DNA of 29,040 nucleotides, taken from positions 1 through 29,040 of the forward strand of contig CAYGPG010000023.1 in the NCBI GenBank assembly GCA_964351905.1, in the 5' to 3' direction. This DNA is from GCA-2708415 sp964351905. Lineage in GTDB: Bacteria > Pseudomonadota > Alphaproteobacteria > Micavibrionales > Micavibrionaceae. A model generated the notes under the pieces. It made no database searches and was not told the origin of the DNA. It saw only the letters and a list, made by a program, of their open reading frames with translations. Within the stretch, counting starts at the first letter, position 1. Each line of letters starts with the position of its first letter. This document shows, piece after piece, positions 1 through 6,889 of the stretch. The position numbers were made by a program, and so were the translations under genes.

Positions 1-1
1 C

Positions 2-229
2 CCTGATTGGAAAGACATCGCCGATTATTTGGATGTGAAAACAATCAATCTTGGCGCGTCTATCGTCACGCGTGAGATCGTCGAAGACGTGATTAATTTA
101 GACCTCCACCCCCTCGTCTACACCGTCAACGACCCCATGGATGCCCGCACCTTCCAAAGCTGGGGCGTGGAATCAATGTTTTCAGACGAACCTGACGTCA
201 TCATGGAAAACCTCTTGACTGTCCATTAG
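2..229 (+). CDS. Glycerophosphodiester phosphodiesterase, C-terminal fragment
   Basis: The reading frame is open from the window edge, so the N-terminus and catalytic His residues lie outside. The visible 75 residues match the end of the GDPD TIM barrel: a VYTVNDP strand (family pattern WTVN) followed by a helix, then WGVESMFSDEPD, which corresponds to the usual GVDGIITDRPD ending. The family hydrolyses glycerophosphodiesters to glycerol-3-phosphate and an alcohol. Tyr replaces the usual Trp in the WTVN motif. No terminator is evident before the next gene, 38 bases downstream. The call rests on the C-terminal motif only. Confidence 0.75.
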   Translation, partial: PDWKDIADYLDVKTINLGASIVTREIVEDVINLDLHPLVYTVNDPMDARTFQSWGVESMFSDEPDVIMENLLTVH

Positions 230-267
230 TTTTCATATTAATTAATCAGATATAAGGAGAATTTAAT

Positions 268-483
268 ATGTCTAAACAAAGAATAGAACTCATAGTGACC
301 AGACCCTTTTCAGAAAGCAAAGGTGTTTTAGGCGGTATTCTTAAAGCAGCTAATGGTGTCAGTCATCAAACATTGGTGTGTGACGGCATAGAATCCACAC
401 ATGTAGAAATGCCAGCTTGGAAAGCAAAAATTTTCACAATTCAAGCTGAAATGAATGGCTATAGCGTGCATACTCACCCTTAA
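268..483 (+). CDS. Small hypothetical protein (71 aa)
   Basis: I do not recognise this protein. The start is supported by a good Shine-Dalgarno (ATAAGGAGA) about 7 bases before ATG. The product is soluble-looking, has one Cys (residue 38) and ends in His-Thr-His-Pro; there is no signal peptide or membrane segment. It lies between a GDPD gene and a DUF5679-like gene on the same strand. The reasonable amino-acid composition and the clear ribosome binding site make it a likely real gene. Confidence 0.55.
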   Translation: MSKQRIELIVTRPFSESKGVLGGILKAANGVSHQTLVCDGIESTHVEMPAWKAKIFTIQAEMNGYSVHTHP

Positions 484-513
484 GCATCTGAAATAATTAA
501 ATAATTATCTTTA

Positions 514-542
514 TTACTGTATCGCTATAATCATGGTATAAT
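514..542 (+). promoter_or_regulatory. Possible promoter for the 596 gene
   Basis: Two TATAAT hexamers (526-531 and 537-542) lie in an AT-rich gap upstream of the gene starting at 596. The second has only a poor -35 (TTACTG at 514-519, 17-base spacer). This supports an independent promoter but does not fix which box is used. Confidence 0.35.
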
Positions 543-595
543 AAAATCTCACAATAAAGGCTTTCGCCCATAAATTACTCGAACAGGAGAACTTC

Positions 596-793
596 ATGCC
601 AATAACAGCCTACAACGTAAAAACAAAAGAAAAAAACGTGCCGATGCAAGACCCCGTCATTACCCAAACCAAAAAAGGGGGCTATATGGCCAAAGGTACC
701 TGCGCCAAGTCAGGCGCAACATTATGTGCCCTTTTGTCAAAAGATAACGCCTTAGCCGCCATTGAAAGTGGTGAAGCAAAAAAAGGGTTTTAA
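596..793 (+). CDS. DUF5679-like small protein with reduced cysteines (65 aa)
   Basis: The start has a strong Shine-Dalgarno (CAGGAGAA) 5 bases upstream. The N-terminal 50 residues follow the DUF5679 layout: a Y-x-V-K-x-K opening, a MQDPVIT segment, and GTCAKSGATLC, which aligns with the family's GxCPxCGTK zinc-ribbon half. In family members as I recall them the opening is YCVKC; here those two Cys are Asn7 and Thr10, so a four-Cys zinc site cannot form. Cys36-region and Cys46-region cysteines remain in the second half. Function is unknown. A strong terminator follows at 821-854, so this is the last gene of its transcript. Confidence 0.6.
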   Translation: MPITAYNVKTKEKNVPMQDPVITQTKKGGYMAKGTCAKSGATLCALLSKDNALAAIESGEAKKGF

Positions 794-820
794 TTAATTT
801 AAAGCCAGTGAAGAACAATT

Positions 821-854
821 CAAAACCTCGGTTCTGTGCCGAGGTTTTGCTTTT
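821..854 (+). terminator. Rho-independent terminator after the DUF5679-like gene
   Basis: There is a perfect 11-bp stem: 821-831 (CAAAACCTCGG) pairs with 839-849 (CCGAGGTTTTG) around a 7-base loop, followed by C and TTTT (851-854). It also shows that translation from the in-frame GTG at 808 would run through a terminator stem, which supports the later start of rlmJ at 874. Confidence 0.85.
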
Positions 855-873
855 AAACAAAATTAAAAAGCAA

Positions 874-1668
874 ATGCTCAGCTACCAACACATATATCAC
901 GCGGGAAATATGGCGGATGTTCAAAAACATCTTTGGTTGATCACCGTGTTGGATTACCTCACGAAAAAGGATAAACCGTTCTTATGGCTCGACACCCATG
1001 CGGGACGTGGGCTTTATGACCTCGAAACCCCCGAAGCGCAAAAGATTAAAGAATATGAAAGCGGTATTTTAAAATTCTTTGCGGGGCTTGAAAGCAAAAA
1101 TGACTTACCCGTTCCACTCGTCCACTATCGTGATTTTATTCAAAAATTAAATCCTGACGGTGATATAAAAACCTACCCAGGCTCAGCCTACCTCGCCGCC
1201 CGTATTATGCGCCCCACAGACAAACTTTATGCGTTTGACCTGCACAAAGGTGAATTTCCGCATCTGGAGAAAACCTTAAAGAATTACATTCATTCTTCCG
1301 CACGGTTTGAAGATGGGTTTGAAGGCTTAAAATCCCTCATCCCCCACACCACCCACAAACGTGGCGGCGTGTTAATAGACCCCAGTTATGAGGTCAAAGA
1401 CGAGTACGCCCAAACCGCCAAAGCCGTCATCAACGCCCATCAAAAATGGCCACAAGGCATTTACATGGTCTGGTATCCCATCCTGCCCGACAACCGTCAC
1501 GAGGAATTAACCGAGCCTTTAAAAAAACTCAACTTAACAGAAGAAAACTTCACCATAGACGAATGGCACTTCAAAAACACCAAACGCGGCATGATCGGCA
1601 CAGGAATGGTGATTATAAATCCGCCCTATGGAAGTGTTGAGATGATGAAGGAAATTAAAAAGTTTTAA
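874..1668 (+). CDS. rlmJ: 23S rRNA (adenine-N6)-methyltransferase RlmJ
   Basis: RlmJ (formerly YhiR/ComJ) uses S-adenosylmethionine to methylate N6 of A2030 (E. coli numbering) in 23S rRNA. The protein starts MLSYQHIYHAGNMADVQKH, matching the family N-terminus MLSYxHxFHAGNxADVxKH. It continues with FLWLDTHAGRGLYDL (SAM-binding motif I, residues 36-50), and the catalytic motif IV appears as IDPSYEVKDEY (168-178). Most relatives have DPPY; here the second Pro is Ser171, while the catalytic Asp169 and stacking Tyr172 are present. At 264 aa it is slightly shorter than E. coli RlmJ (280). An upstream in-frame GTG at 808 was rejected because the extension crosses a terminator and is not conserved. 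The gene stands alone and converges with the gene at 1673-2176. Confidence 0.93.
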   Translation: MLSYQHIYHAGNMADVQKHLWLITVLDYLTKKDKPFLWLDTHAGRGLYDLETPEAQKIKEYESGILKFFAGLESKNDLPVPLVHYRDFIQKLNPDGDIKTYPGSAYLAARIMRPTDKLYAFDLHKGEFPHLEKTLKNYIHSSARFEDGFEGLKSLIPHTTHKRGGVLIDPSYEVKDEYAQTAKAVINAHQKWPQGIYMVWYPILPDNRHEELTEPLKKLNLTEENFTIDEWHFKNTKRGMIGTGMVIINPPYGSVEMMKEIKKF

Positions 1669-1672
1669 ATAA

Positions 1673-2176
1673 TTAATTATGCTCTTGGTACGATTTAAGA
1701 TCATGATAAGAGGTTTTGATCTTATTTCTCATATCAGTAATAAAATTTAAAGTGAGATCCGGCTCTCTGTTATAATAGATTATTTCTTTAATATTAGCTG
1801 CTATCTCTTTGCCCACAATTCCAAATATTTTATTTGATTTTATATTTTTATTTAATCTATTCATTACCCTCCTATAATCGCTATGAGGGTCATGACTTTT
1901 TAAATTTATTTGTTCTAATTCGAAGTAAGCCGAAATTAAATTTTCCATTTGATCACTTATAAAATCATCCTTTTTATGGTTTCGTTGAATTTTAATAGAG
2001 TGAAGGATATAACGCCCCCCTATTAAGGCACCTAAAATCGCCGCAAAACCAGAAATTAGTGATTGATAATGATATATAAAATTATCTGGTTTTTCTCCAG
2101 AAACGTAGTCAAAAAATAAAAAAGCACATATGCCAATAATAATTAAGCATAACAATGTAGTTAAAAATCTAAACAT
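1673..2176 (-). CDS. Hypothetical membrane protein, AT-rich, behind fabI
   Basis: I do not recognise this 167-aa protein. It has two predicted membrane segments, about residues 5-24 and 38-57, followed by a charged cytoplasmic-looking tail of about 105 residues rich in Asn, Lys and Ile. Its ATG (2176-2174) abuts the fabI stop directly (TAA then ATG, no gap), so it is probably translated by coupling to fabI. Its base composition is visibly more AT-rich than fabI, which suggests a later arrival or relaxed selection. The topology resembles small membrane proteins of phages and mobile regions, but no motif shows a function. Confidence 0.6.
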   Translation of the reverse strand: MFRFLTTLLCLIIIGICAFLFFDYVSGEKPDNFIYHYQSLISGFAAILGALIGGRYILHSIKIQRNHKKDDFISDQMENLISAYFELEQINLKSHDPHSDYRRVMNRLNKNIKSNKIFGIVGKEIAANIKEIIYYNREPDLTLNFITDMRNKIKTSYHDLKSYQEHN

Positions 2177-2983
2177 TTACCCAAACTCTTTTAACTTCTC
2201 TGGGTTTGGCATACCGACGGAGTTGAAGCCGCAATCGACGTAGTGGATTTCACCTGTGACGGCGGTGGAGAGATCAGACAATAAATAAAGCCCTGCCCCA
2301 CCAATTTCTTCTAACTCAACGGAGCGTTGAAGCGGTGCCGTCGCAATATTATATTTAAATGTTGTCCGCGCCCCACCAATGGCCGAGCCAGCCAATGTCC
2401 GCATCGGTCCCGCCGAAATAGCATTCACACGAATTTTTTCAGGTCCTAAATCACGCGCCAGATATTTCACGCTCGTCTCCAACGCCGCCTTCGCCACGCC
2501 CATCACATTGTAATTTGGCATTGCTTTTTCTGCGCCGTAATAACTCAACGTCACCGCACTCCCGCCATCGGTCATCATCGGTGCGGCACGACGCATCACG
2601 CTCGTAAAACTGAAACAAGAAATATGCATGGAGTTTAAAAAATTATTTAAAGACGTATCAACATAACGCCCTTTCAATTCCTCTTTATCTGAAAACGCCA
2701 CGGCATGAATAACAAAATCAAGGCTGTCCCATTCCACTTGCAAGGCCGCAAACGCATTATCCAAATCTGTCTCATCCGCCACATCACAATCAATGACAAT
2801 GTTTGAGCCCACGCTTTCCGCCAACGGCTTTACGCGCTTACCAAAAGCTTCGCCCTGATAGGTAAACGCCAATTCTGCGCCATGCTCCGCCAATGTTTTG
2901 GCCATACCCCAAGCAATCGATTTTTCATTGGCAACGCCCATCACAAGACCGCGCTTCCCCTTCATTAGTTCTGATTTAATCAT
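2177..2983 (-). CDS. fabI: Enoyl-[acyl-carrier-protein] reductase (NADH) FabI
   Basis: FabI reduces trans-2-enoyl-ACP with NADH in the last step of each fatty acid elongation cycle. It is a classical divergent SDR: GKRGLVMGVANEKSIAWG (residues 9-26) is the cofactor site and YNVMGVAKAALE (158-169) carries the catalytic Tyr158 and Lys165 of the FabI Y-x6-K motif. In E. coli FabI Gly93 lines the triclosan pocket; the equivalent here is Ala96 (HAVAFSDK). At 268 aa its length is normal. The start has an AAGAAG Shine-Dalgarno. It is codirectional with fabB upstream, separated by a small palindromic repeat at 3012-3076, and runs directly into the membrane protein gene at 2176. Confidence 0.96.
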   Translation of the reverse strand: MIKSELMKGKRGLVMGVANEKSIAWGMAKTLAEHGAELAFTYQGEAFGKRVKPLAESVGSNIVIDCDVADETDLDNAFAALQVEWDSLDFVIHAVAFSDKEELKGRYVDTSLNNFLNSMHISCFSFTSVMRRAAPMMTDGGSAVTLSYYGAEKAMPNYNVMGVAKAALETSVKYLARDLGPEKIRVNAISAGPMRTLAGSAIGGARTTFKYNIATAPLQRSVELEEIGGAGLYLLSDLSTAVTGEIHYVDCGFNSVGMPNPEKLKEFG

Positions 2984-3011
2984 ATTATCTTCTTTGTTTT
3001 ATTTCTTATTG

Positions 3012-3076
3012 GTAACGAAGAAACGAAGAGGCGAAGTTTTTTATAATTATTCTTCGTTTCTTCAAAACTTCGTTAC
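3012..3076. repeat. 65-bp palindromic repeat with GAAG sub-units between fabI and fabB
   Basis: The ends are perfect inverted repeats: GTAACGAAG (3012-3020) and CTTCGTTAC (3068-3076). A second pair lies inside: AAACGAAG (3021-3028) against CTTCGTTT (3052-3059). The AACGAAG-type units resemble the AACGCAGAG units at the ends of the GxxExxY cassette at 24094-24563. It may be a gene-less copy of such a cassette. As RNA it could fold and act as an attenuator or stabiliser between the two genes. Confidence 0.65.
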
Positions 3077-3085
3077 ATACTACCT

Positions 3086-4327
3086 TTAACCCTCGACCTT
3101 GCTCATGACGAGGGTACAGTTCGTGCCGCCAAAACCAAAACTATTCGACATCACAGATTGATGATTCACATTATCCACGCGCTCCGTCGGGATAGGCATC
3201 CCCTTGGCGCCCTCATCCAATTCTTCAATGTTAATCGATGGGCAAACAAAATCATTTTGCATCATCAAGATTGAATAAATCGCTTCCTGCACACCCGTCG
3301 CGCCCAAAGAATGCCCCGTCATAGATTTCGTTGCGCTGATATAAGGCATATCCTGCTCAAGAGGGTCAAAAACACGACGAATCGCGTCCAGCTCCGTAAT
3401 ATCCCCTGCAGGCGTGCTCGTCCCATGCGTATTGATATAGGTCACAGGTTTGCTCACTGTTTCCATCGCTAATTTCATGCAACGCTCCGCGCCTTCACCA
3501 CTTGGCGCAACCATATCCGCGCCATCCGATGTTGCTCCATAACCTGTGACTTCCGCATAAATTTTTGCGCCACGTGCTTTCGCCGCTTCATATTCTTCCA
3601 ACACGACAACGCCGCCGCCTGAACCAATCACAAATCCATCGCGGTTCGCGTCATACGCCCGTGCGGCTTTGGTTGGCGTGTCATTATATTTTGAACTCAT
3701 CGCACCCATCGCATCAAACAGGGCCGATAATCCCCAATCTAATTCTTCACCCCCACCGGCAAACATAATATCTTGCTTACCCATTTGAATTTGCTCCATT
3801 GCATTGCCAATACAATGCGCCGAGGTTGAACACGCCGACGTAATCGAATAATTCACGCCCTTAATTTTAAAATTGGTTGAAATGTTGGCCGACACGGTCG
3901 AACTCATACATTTAGGCACCGCAAACGGCCCAATACGTTTTGGCCCCTTCTCACGCGCAATATCCGCCGCCTGAATTTGCGCCGACGTCGAAGCACCACC
4001 AGAGCCCATGACAATCCCCGTGCGCGGATTAGATACTTGGTCATCACTAAGCCCAGAATCCGCAATTGCTTGTTCCATCGCCAAATGCGTATAAGCCGCC
4101 CCTGGCCCCATAAAACGCAACATACGCTTATCAATATGCTCTGTCAGATCAATATCAATTTTACCCGAAATCTGGCTGCGAAAGCCCATTTCCGCCATAG
4201 TCTCATCAGCCGTAATGCCTGATATACCTGCTTTAAGGGAAGAAAGAACCGTTTCGACATCATTTCCAATACAAGAAATAATGCCCATACCCGTGACGAC
4301 CACGCGTTTTTGATTAGTATTAGTCAT
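3086..4327 (-). CDS. fabB: 3-oxoacyl-[acyl-carrier-protein] synthase I FabB
   Basis: FabB condenses malonyl-ACP with acyl-ACP and is the elongation enzyme needed for unsaturated fatty acids, acting after FabA. The Cys-His-His triad is visible: Cys166 in SACSTSAHCIGNAMEQIQ, His301 in NTHGTSTPAGD and His339 in GHSLGATG; SFGFGGTN near the end is the family's Gly-rich loop. The stretch after the Cys matches FabB rather than FabF. The start chosen is ATG at 4327 (MTNTNQKRVVVTGMG, 413 aa); a longer frame from a TTG at 4357 would translate repeat sequence. No strong Shine-Dalgarno is seen. In most alphaproteobacteria fabA directly precedes fabB; here 836 bases with a + strand gene lie between. Confidence 0.95.
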   Translation of the reverse strand: MTNTNQKRVVVTGMGIISCIGNDVETVLSSLKAGISGITADETMAEMGFRSQISGKIDIDLTEHIDKRMLRFMGPGAAYTHLAMEQAIADSGLSDDQVSNPRTGIVMGSGGASTSAQIQAADIAREKGPKRIGPFAVPKCMSSTVSANISTNFKIKGVNYSITSACSTSAHCIGNAMEQIQMGKQDIMFAGGGEELDWGLSALFDAMGAMSSKYNDTPTKAARAYDANRDGFVIGSGGGVVVLEEYEAAKARGAKIYAEVTGYGATSDGADMVAPSGEGAERCMKLAMETVSKPVTYINTHGTSTPAGDITELDAIRRVFDPLEQDMPYISATKSMTGHSLGATGVQEAIYSILMMQNDFVCPSINIEELDEGAKGMPIPTERVDNVNHQSVMSNSFGFGGTNCTLVMSKVEG

Positions 4328-4343
4328 GGGAAATAGTTTTAAA

Positions 4344-4366
4344 CACCAAGACACCAAGACGCAAAG
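4344..4366. repeat. CACCAAGA direct repeat just upstream of fabB
   Basis: CACCAAGA is repeated in tandem (4344-4351 and 4352-4359) and is followed by CGCAAAGG. Short arrays of this type (CACCAAGACACCAAGACGCAAAG) are known from flanks of GxxExxY genes; here only one end is present. It lies within 20 bases of the fabB start and so forms part of its upstream region. Confidence 0.5.
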
Positions 4367-4428
4367 GAATTTTTATCTCTATTACACATGACATTGTCAT
4401 TCTTCGTCATTGTAAAGCCTCCCCCTAG

Positions 4429-4463
4429 GTCATTCCGCCCTGTCCCTGACGTCATTCCGCCCT
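4429..4463. repeat. Tandem GTCATTCCGCCCT repeat
   Basis: The 13-mer GTCATTCCGCCCT occurs at 4429-4441 and again at 4451-4463, a 22-base period. Both begin with GTCATTCC, the same start as the palindrome at 4478. The 4328-4821 gap has no convincing gene on either strand; an apparent + strand frame at 4578-4760 is a translation of repeats. Confidence 0.6.
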
Positions 4464-4477
4464 ACCCCCTTTTTTTG

Positions 4478-4503
4478 TCATTCCGACGCAGGTCGGAATC
4501 CAT
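4478..4503. repeat. REP-like palindrome GTCATTCCGAC / GTCGGAATCC
   Basis: A perfect 8-bp stem (ATTCCGAC 4480-4487, GTCGGAAT 4492-4499) closes on GCAG. This is the common form of the short GTCATTCCGAC...GTCGGAATCCAT intergenic repeats of many proteobacteria. A related CCTGC-GAAG-GCAGG hairpin lies near 4640. Confidence 0.6.
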
Positions 4504-4698
4504 ACAACCCAAAACACATAAAAATAGCCCCCGTACTTCAACGGGATGACGGTGAAAAACCCCTTTTACCCCGGTCATTGCAATCCCCTGCATTCACGGA
4601 GACAAGCTACGCGCGACAATCTCTCACATTTATCACTTTCCTGCGAAGGCAGGAATCTAGATCCCAGTTTTCACTGGTATGTGAGTTTTGGATAGATT

Positions 4699-4734
4699 CT
4701 GGATTGCATCGTCATTCCATTCCTCGCAATGACG
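4699..4734. repeat. Single end of the CATTGCGAG/GCAATCCAG element (family A)
   Basis: It reads CTGGATTGC at the left and CCTCGCAATGACGG at the right, i.e. the reverse complement of one arm of the family A palindromes at 11727-11809 and 18957-19110. Only one arm is present, so this copy is truncated. Confidence 0.55.
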
Positions 4735-4766
4735 GACGCAACACCAAAGCACAAACATGAATTTTA

Positions 4767-4794
4767 TTGACATAACAATATAAAGTGCTATAGT
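4767..4794 (+). promoter_or_regulatory. Sigma-70-type promoter for the 4822 gene
   Basis: TTGACA (4767-4772) is the consensus -35, followed after 16 bases by TATAGT (4789-4794). The predicted transcript start is about 20 bases before the ATG at 4822, leaving room for the AGAGGG ribosome binding site. It is one of the two best promoters in the window. Confidence 0.7.
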
Positions 4795-4821
4795 TGACGC
4801 ACAAATAAAAAAGAGGGTATT

Positions 4822-5163
4822 ATGACTTTATTAGGACGCGGAATAAGAAAAACAATATTTGGGCTTGCTGCAGGTACATGTTTAACGATGGGTACAGACG
4901 CAGCTGTATCTTTGGTACAATTCCCATTCGTTTCAAAGGAGTGCCCCTCACCCAAGATAGCAATGATGACAAACATGATGGGCATCTTTACAAATGTTGC
5001 AGATCCCCAAATATTTGACGAGGATTATAGAACAGCTGAACAAAATGAAGCATTTCACGAGAGATTAGCAACTGAAATGCCTGCAGAAGTAAGTGGCTGT
5101 TATAAAATCATGCCTACTTCAGGATTAGTTTGGGCTGCACAAAAATTTGGTGGACAAAAATAA
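4822..5163 (+). CDS. Hypothetical protein with hydrophobic N-terminus, between fabA and fabB
   Basis: I do not recognise this 113-aa protein. A positive N-terminus (GRGIRK) is followed by a moderately hydrophobic stretch (about residues 11-35), so it may be membrane-anchored or exported without a clear cleavage site. Two Cys occur in the remainder (KECPSPK and SGCYK). It has its own promoter (4767-4794) and an AGAGGG ribosome binding site. Its TAA (5161-5163) touches the fabA stop on the opposite strand with no base between them. It points against fabA and fabB and separates two genes that are usually adjacent, which suggests insertion. Confidence 0.6.
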   Translation: MTLLGRGIRKTIFGLAAGTCLTMGTDAAVSLVQFPFVSKECPSPKIAMMTNMMGIFTNVADPQIFDEDYRTAEQNEAFHERLATEMPAEVSGCYKIMPTSGLVWAAQKFGGQK

Positions 5164-5739
5164 TTAACCCTGCGCCGCAGAATTATCAAATAACCCGACT
5201 TTCATATCCGCGACTTCAAACGCAGTTTTGCCGTCTACGTCCACATGACCATCGGCTACACCAAGGACAAGCTTGCGGTTAATAAATCGTTTAATATCAA
5301 CAGTATATGTGACTTTCTTAGAGCTTGGTAGGATCTGCTCCGTCAACTTGACTTCACCTGCGCCAATCGCGCGACCAGACCCCGGAGCACCCGTCCAACC
5401 CAGCCAAAAACCTGTCAGTTGCCATAACGCATCAAGCCCCAAACACCCCGGCATAACGGGATCACCTTTAAAATGACATTCAAAAAACCAAAGATCAGGA
5501 TGAATATCAAATTCCGCCACCACTTGACCTTTACCGTGCGCGCCGCCTTCTTGCGAGATATGCGTGATACGGTCAAACATCAACATTGGCGGCAGTGGCA
5601 ATAACGCATTACCAGGGCCAAAAAGCTTGCCCTCGCCACATTCGATTATTTCCTCATAACTATAGCTAGATTGCGGTGTAAAACTCATATTCTCTATCTT
5701 TTGTTGTTGTGCACTCATAACATTAAGAGTCTTAGCCAT
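5164..5739 (-). CDS. fabA: 3-hydroxydecanoyl-ACP dehydratase/isomerase FabA
   Basis: FabA dehydrates 3-hydroxydecanoyl-ACP and isomerises the product to cis-3-decenoyl-ACP, the branch point to unsaturated fatty acids. The hot-dog core is clear: LWFFECHFKGDPVMPGCLGLDALWQ (residues 83-107) holds the catalytic His89 and Asp103. The protein as delimited is 191 aa against 172 in E. coli, the excess being at the N-terminus; later in-frame ATGs at 5718 and 5688 (MSFTPQSSYSYEE) are good alternatives, and 5688 fits family length best. No start has a strong Shine-Dalgarno. The gene ends flush with a converging gene, so no terminator lies between them. Confidence 0.93.
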   Translation of the reverse strand: MAKTLNVMSAQQQKIENMSFTPQSSYSYEEIIECGEGKLFGPGNALLPLPPMLMFDRITHISQEGGAHGKGQVVAEFDIHPDLWFFECHFKGDPVMPGCLGLDALWQLTGFWLGWTGAPGSGRAIGAGEVKLTEQILPSSKKVTYTVDIKRFINRKLVLGVADGHVDVDGKTAFEVADMKVGLFDNSAAQG

Positions 5740-5798
5740 TCAAAAGCGATGAATCAAGTATAGAAGTAAGGCAATAATGTGAAATTTGTGAGTGAAAC

Positions 5799-6809
5799 TT
5801 AAACCATCGCAAATTCTGCGGCTTTTTCGACGCAGGCGGATTTGTAGGTCTCTGTTAAGGCCGCCATTGATAATGGCTTGGCAATCGCAGGTTCTAAATC
5901 TGGGCGTTCACCGCCGCACGCCACGGCGAGCATACGCCCTGCTGCTTTTGCTGCACAGACGGCTTGATCATGATGATCAAAAAGCTGAACCGCTTCAAAA
6001 AACCCATCACAAACTTGCTCAACTTCGTTCACCAATGACAGAGGCGCATTGGCTGGCGTATCATTTGCCGGCAATCCAAAACGCCAATCTGTACCCGTTG
6101 GAATACCAAGGCGTACCGCCTCTTGCGTCATCACATACGCCGTTTGATCTAATAAATCTGGCAAATCACTCCCACGGAACCAACAACATTGATCACGCCC
6201 ACCATGTGATTGCGAAAGCTTGCGCCCTGCCAATCCAGCCAAACCGCTAATGCTATCGGCCATATTCCAGCCATCGACGCCAATTTTCTTTTCAATAACA
6301 ACGTCGCACAATTCTTGTGCCGCCAATTCATAAGCCATCGCACGGTAAGTACATTCCACGAGAATTCTAAAGCTCTCCGCACGGCGTTGACCTGTTTGTC
6401 TAATTTGGTTGCCGCCTTGATTGGCTTCCCAATGCATGAAAATTTGATGCGTTAAGCTCAGCAACATTTCATGAAATTCATATTCACAATCCAGCCATTC
6501 TTCGAAAAACTCGCGCGCCATCGCACGACCCATTTCGCTATCAAAATCAATGATACTGGCAGGCGGCATCGCCTCATAATCCATTTCACCGCGTAAGGGT
6601 TCACACGATAATTCTTGCCCCAATTTGATGAACATACCCTGCAAGGACTCTTCACAATTATCGAACAAAAATGCGCTTTCAACATACATACCCGCGAGTA
6701 AGTTTATAGCTTTCATCGCATCGATGCCTTTACCCTCTTCTTCGCAGAGAGCCTGAATCGCATAGTGAATCCGAAGAGTCACATCGGCTTTATTGATATC
6801 GTCAAGCAT
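5799..6809 (-). CDS. Hypothetical protein (336 aa), all-helical looking
   Basis: I do not recognise this protein. It is acidic, rich in Ala, Glu and Cys, and appears to be largely helical, with no signal peptide or membrane segment. Cys residues recur through the chain (for example near residues 22, 52, 69, 109 and 152, and paired CC in DQCCWFRG), but they do not form a zinc-finger pattern I can name. Conserved-looking patches are EFFEEWLDCEYEFHEML and GTDWRFGLPANDTP. No Shine-Dalgarno precedes the ATG; a CATAAT box about 15 bases upstream would give a very short leader. A + strand frame inside it (5792-6250) is a shadow. Confidence 0.65.
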   Translation of the reverse strand: MLDDINKADVTLRIHYAIQALCEEEGKGIDAMKAINLLAGMYVESAFLFDNCEESLQGMFIKLGQELSCEPLRGEMDYEAMPPASIIDFDSEMGRAMAREFFEEWLDCEYEFHEMLLSLTHQIFMHWEANQGGNQIRQTGQRRAESFRILVECTYRAMAYELAAQELCDVVIEKKIGVDGWNMADSISGLAGLAGRKLSQSHGGRDQCCWFRGSDLPDLLDQTAYVMTQEAVRLGIPTGTDWRFGLPANDTPANAPLSLVNEVEQVCDGFFEAVQLFDHHDQAVCAAKAAGRMLAVACGGERPDLEPAIAKPLSMAALTETYKSACVEKAAEFAMV

Positions 6810-6889
6810 GTGTATCTAAATTATGATTTGGGTTAAAACTCAAAGAAACTGCGGGATGCAGATAGAATGAAAATCCTATTCTTAAGATT

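Noticed and set aside
808..873. N-terminal extension of rlmJ from GTG 808
   Set aside because: It would translate a terminator stem, and the family begins at MLSY.
4429..4463. CRISPR-like array
   Set aside because: Only two copies of a 13-base unit with a 9-base spacing; no cas genes.
4578..4760. + strand frame of 60 codons in the fabB-4822 gap
   Set aside because: It is the translation of short palindromic repeats (TCACTTTCCTGCGAAGGCAG and family A arm), with no ribosome binding site.
5792..6250. Long + strand reading frame (152 codons) opposite the 5799-6809 gene
   Set aside because: It is Arg/Leu/His-rich and low in acidic residues, typical of the antisense of a real gene; no ribosome binding site and no recognisable motif.
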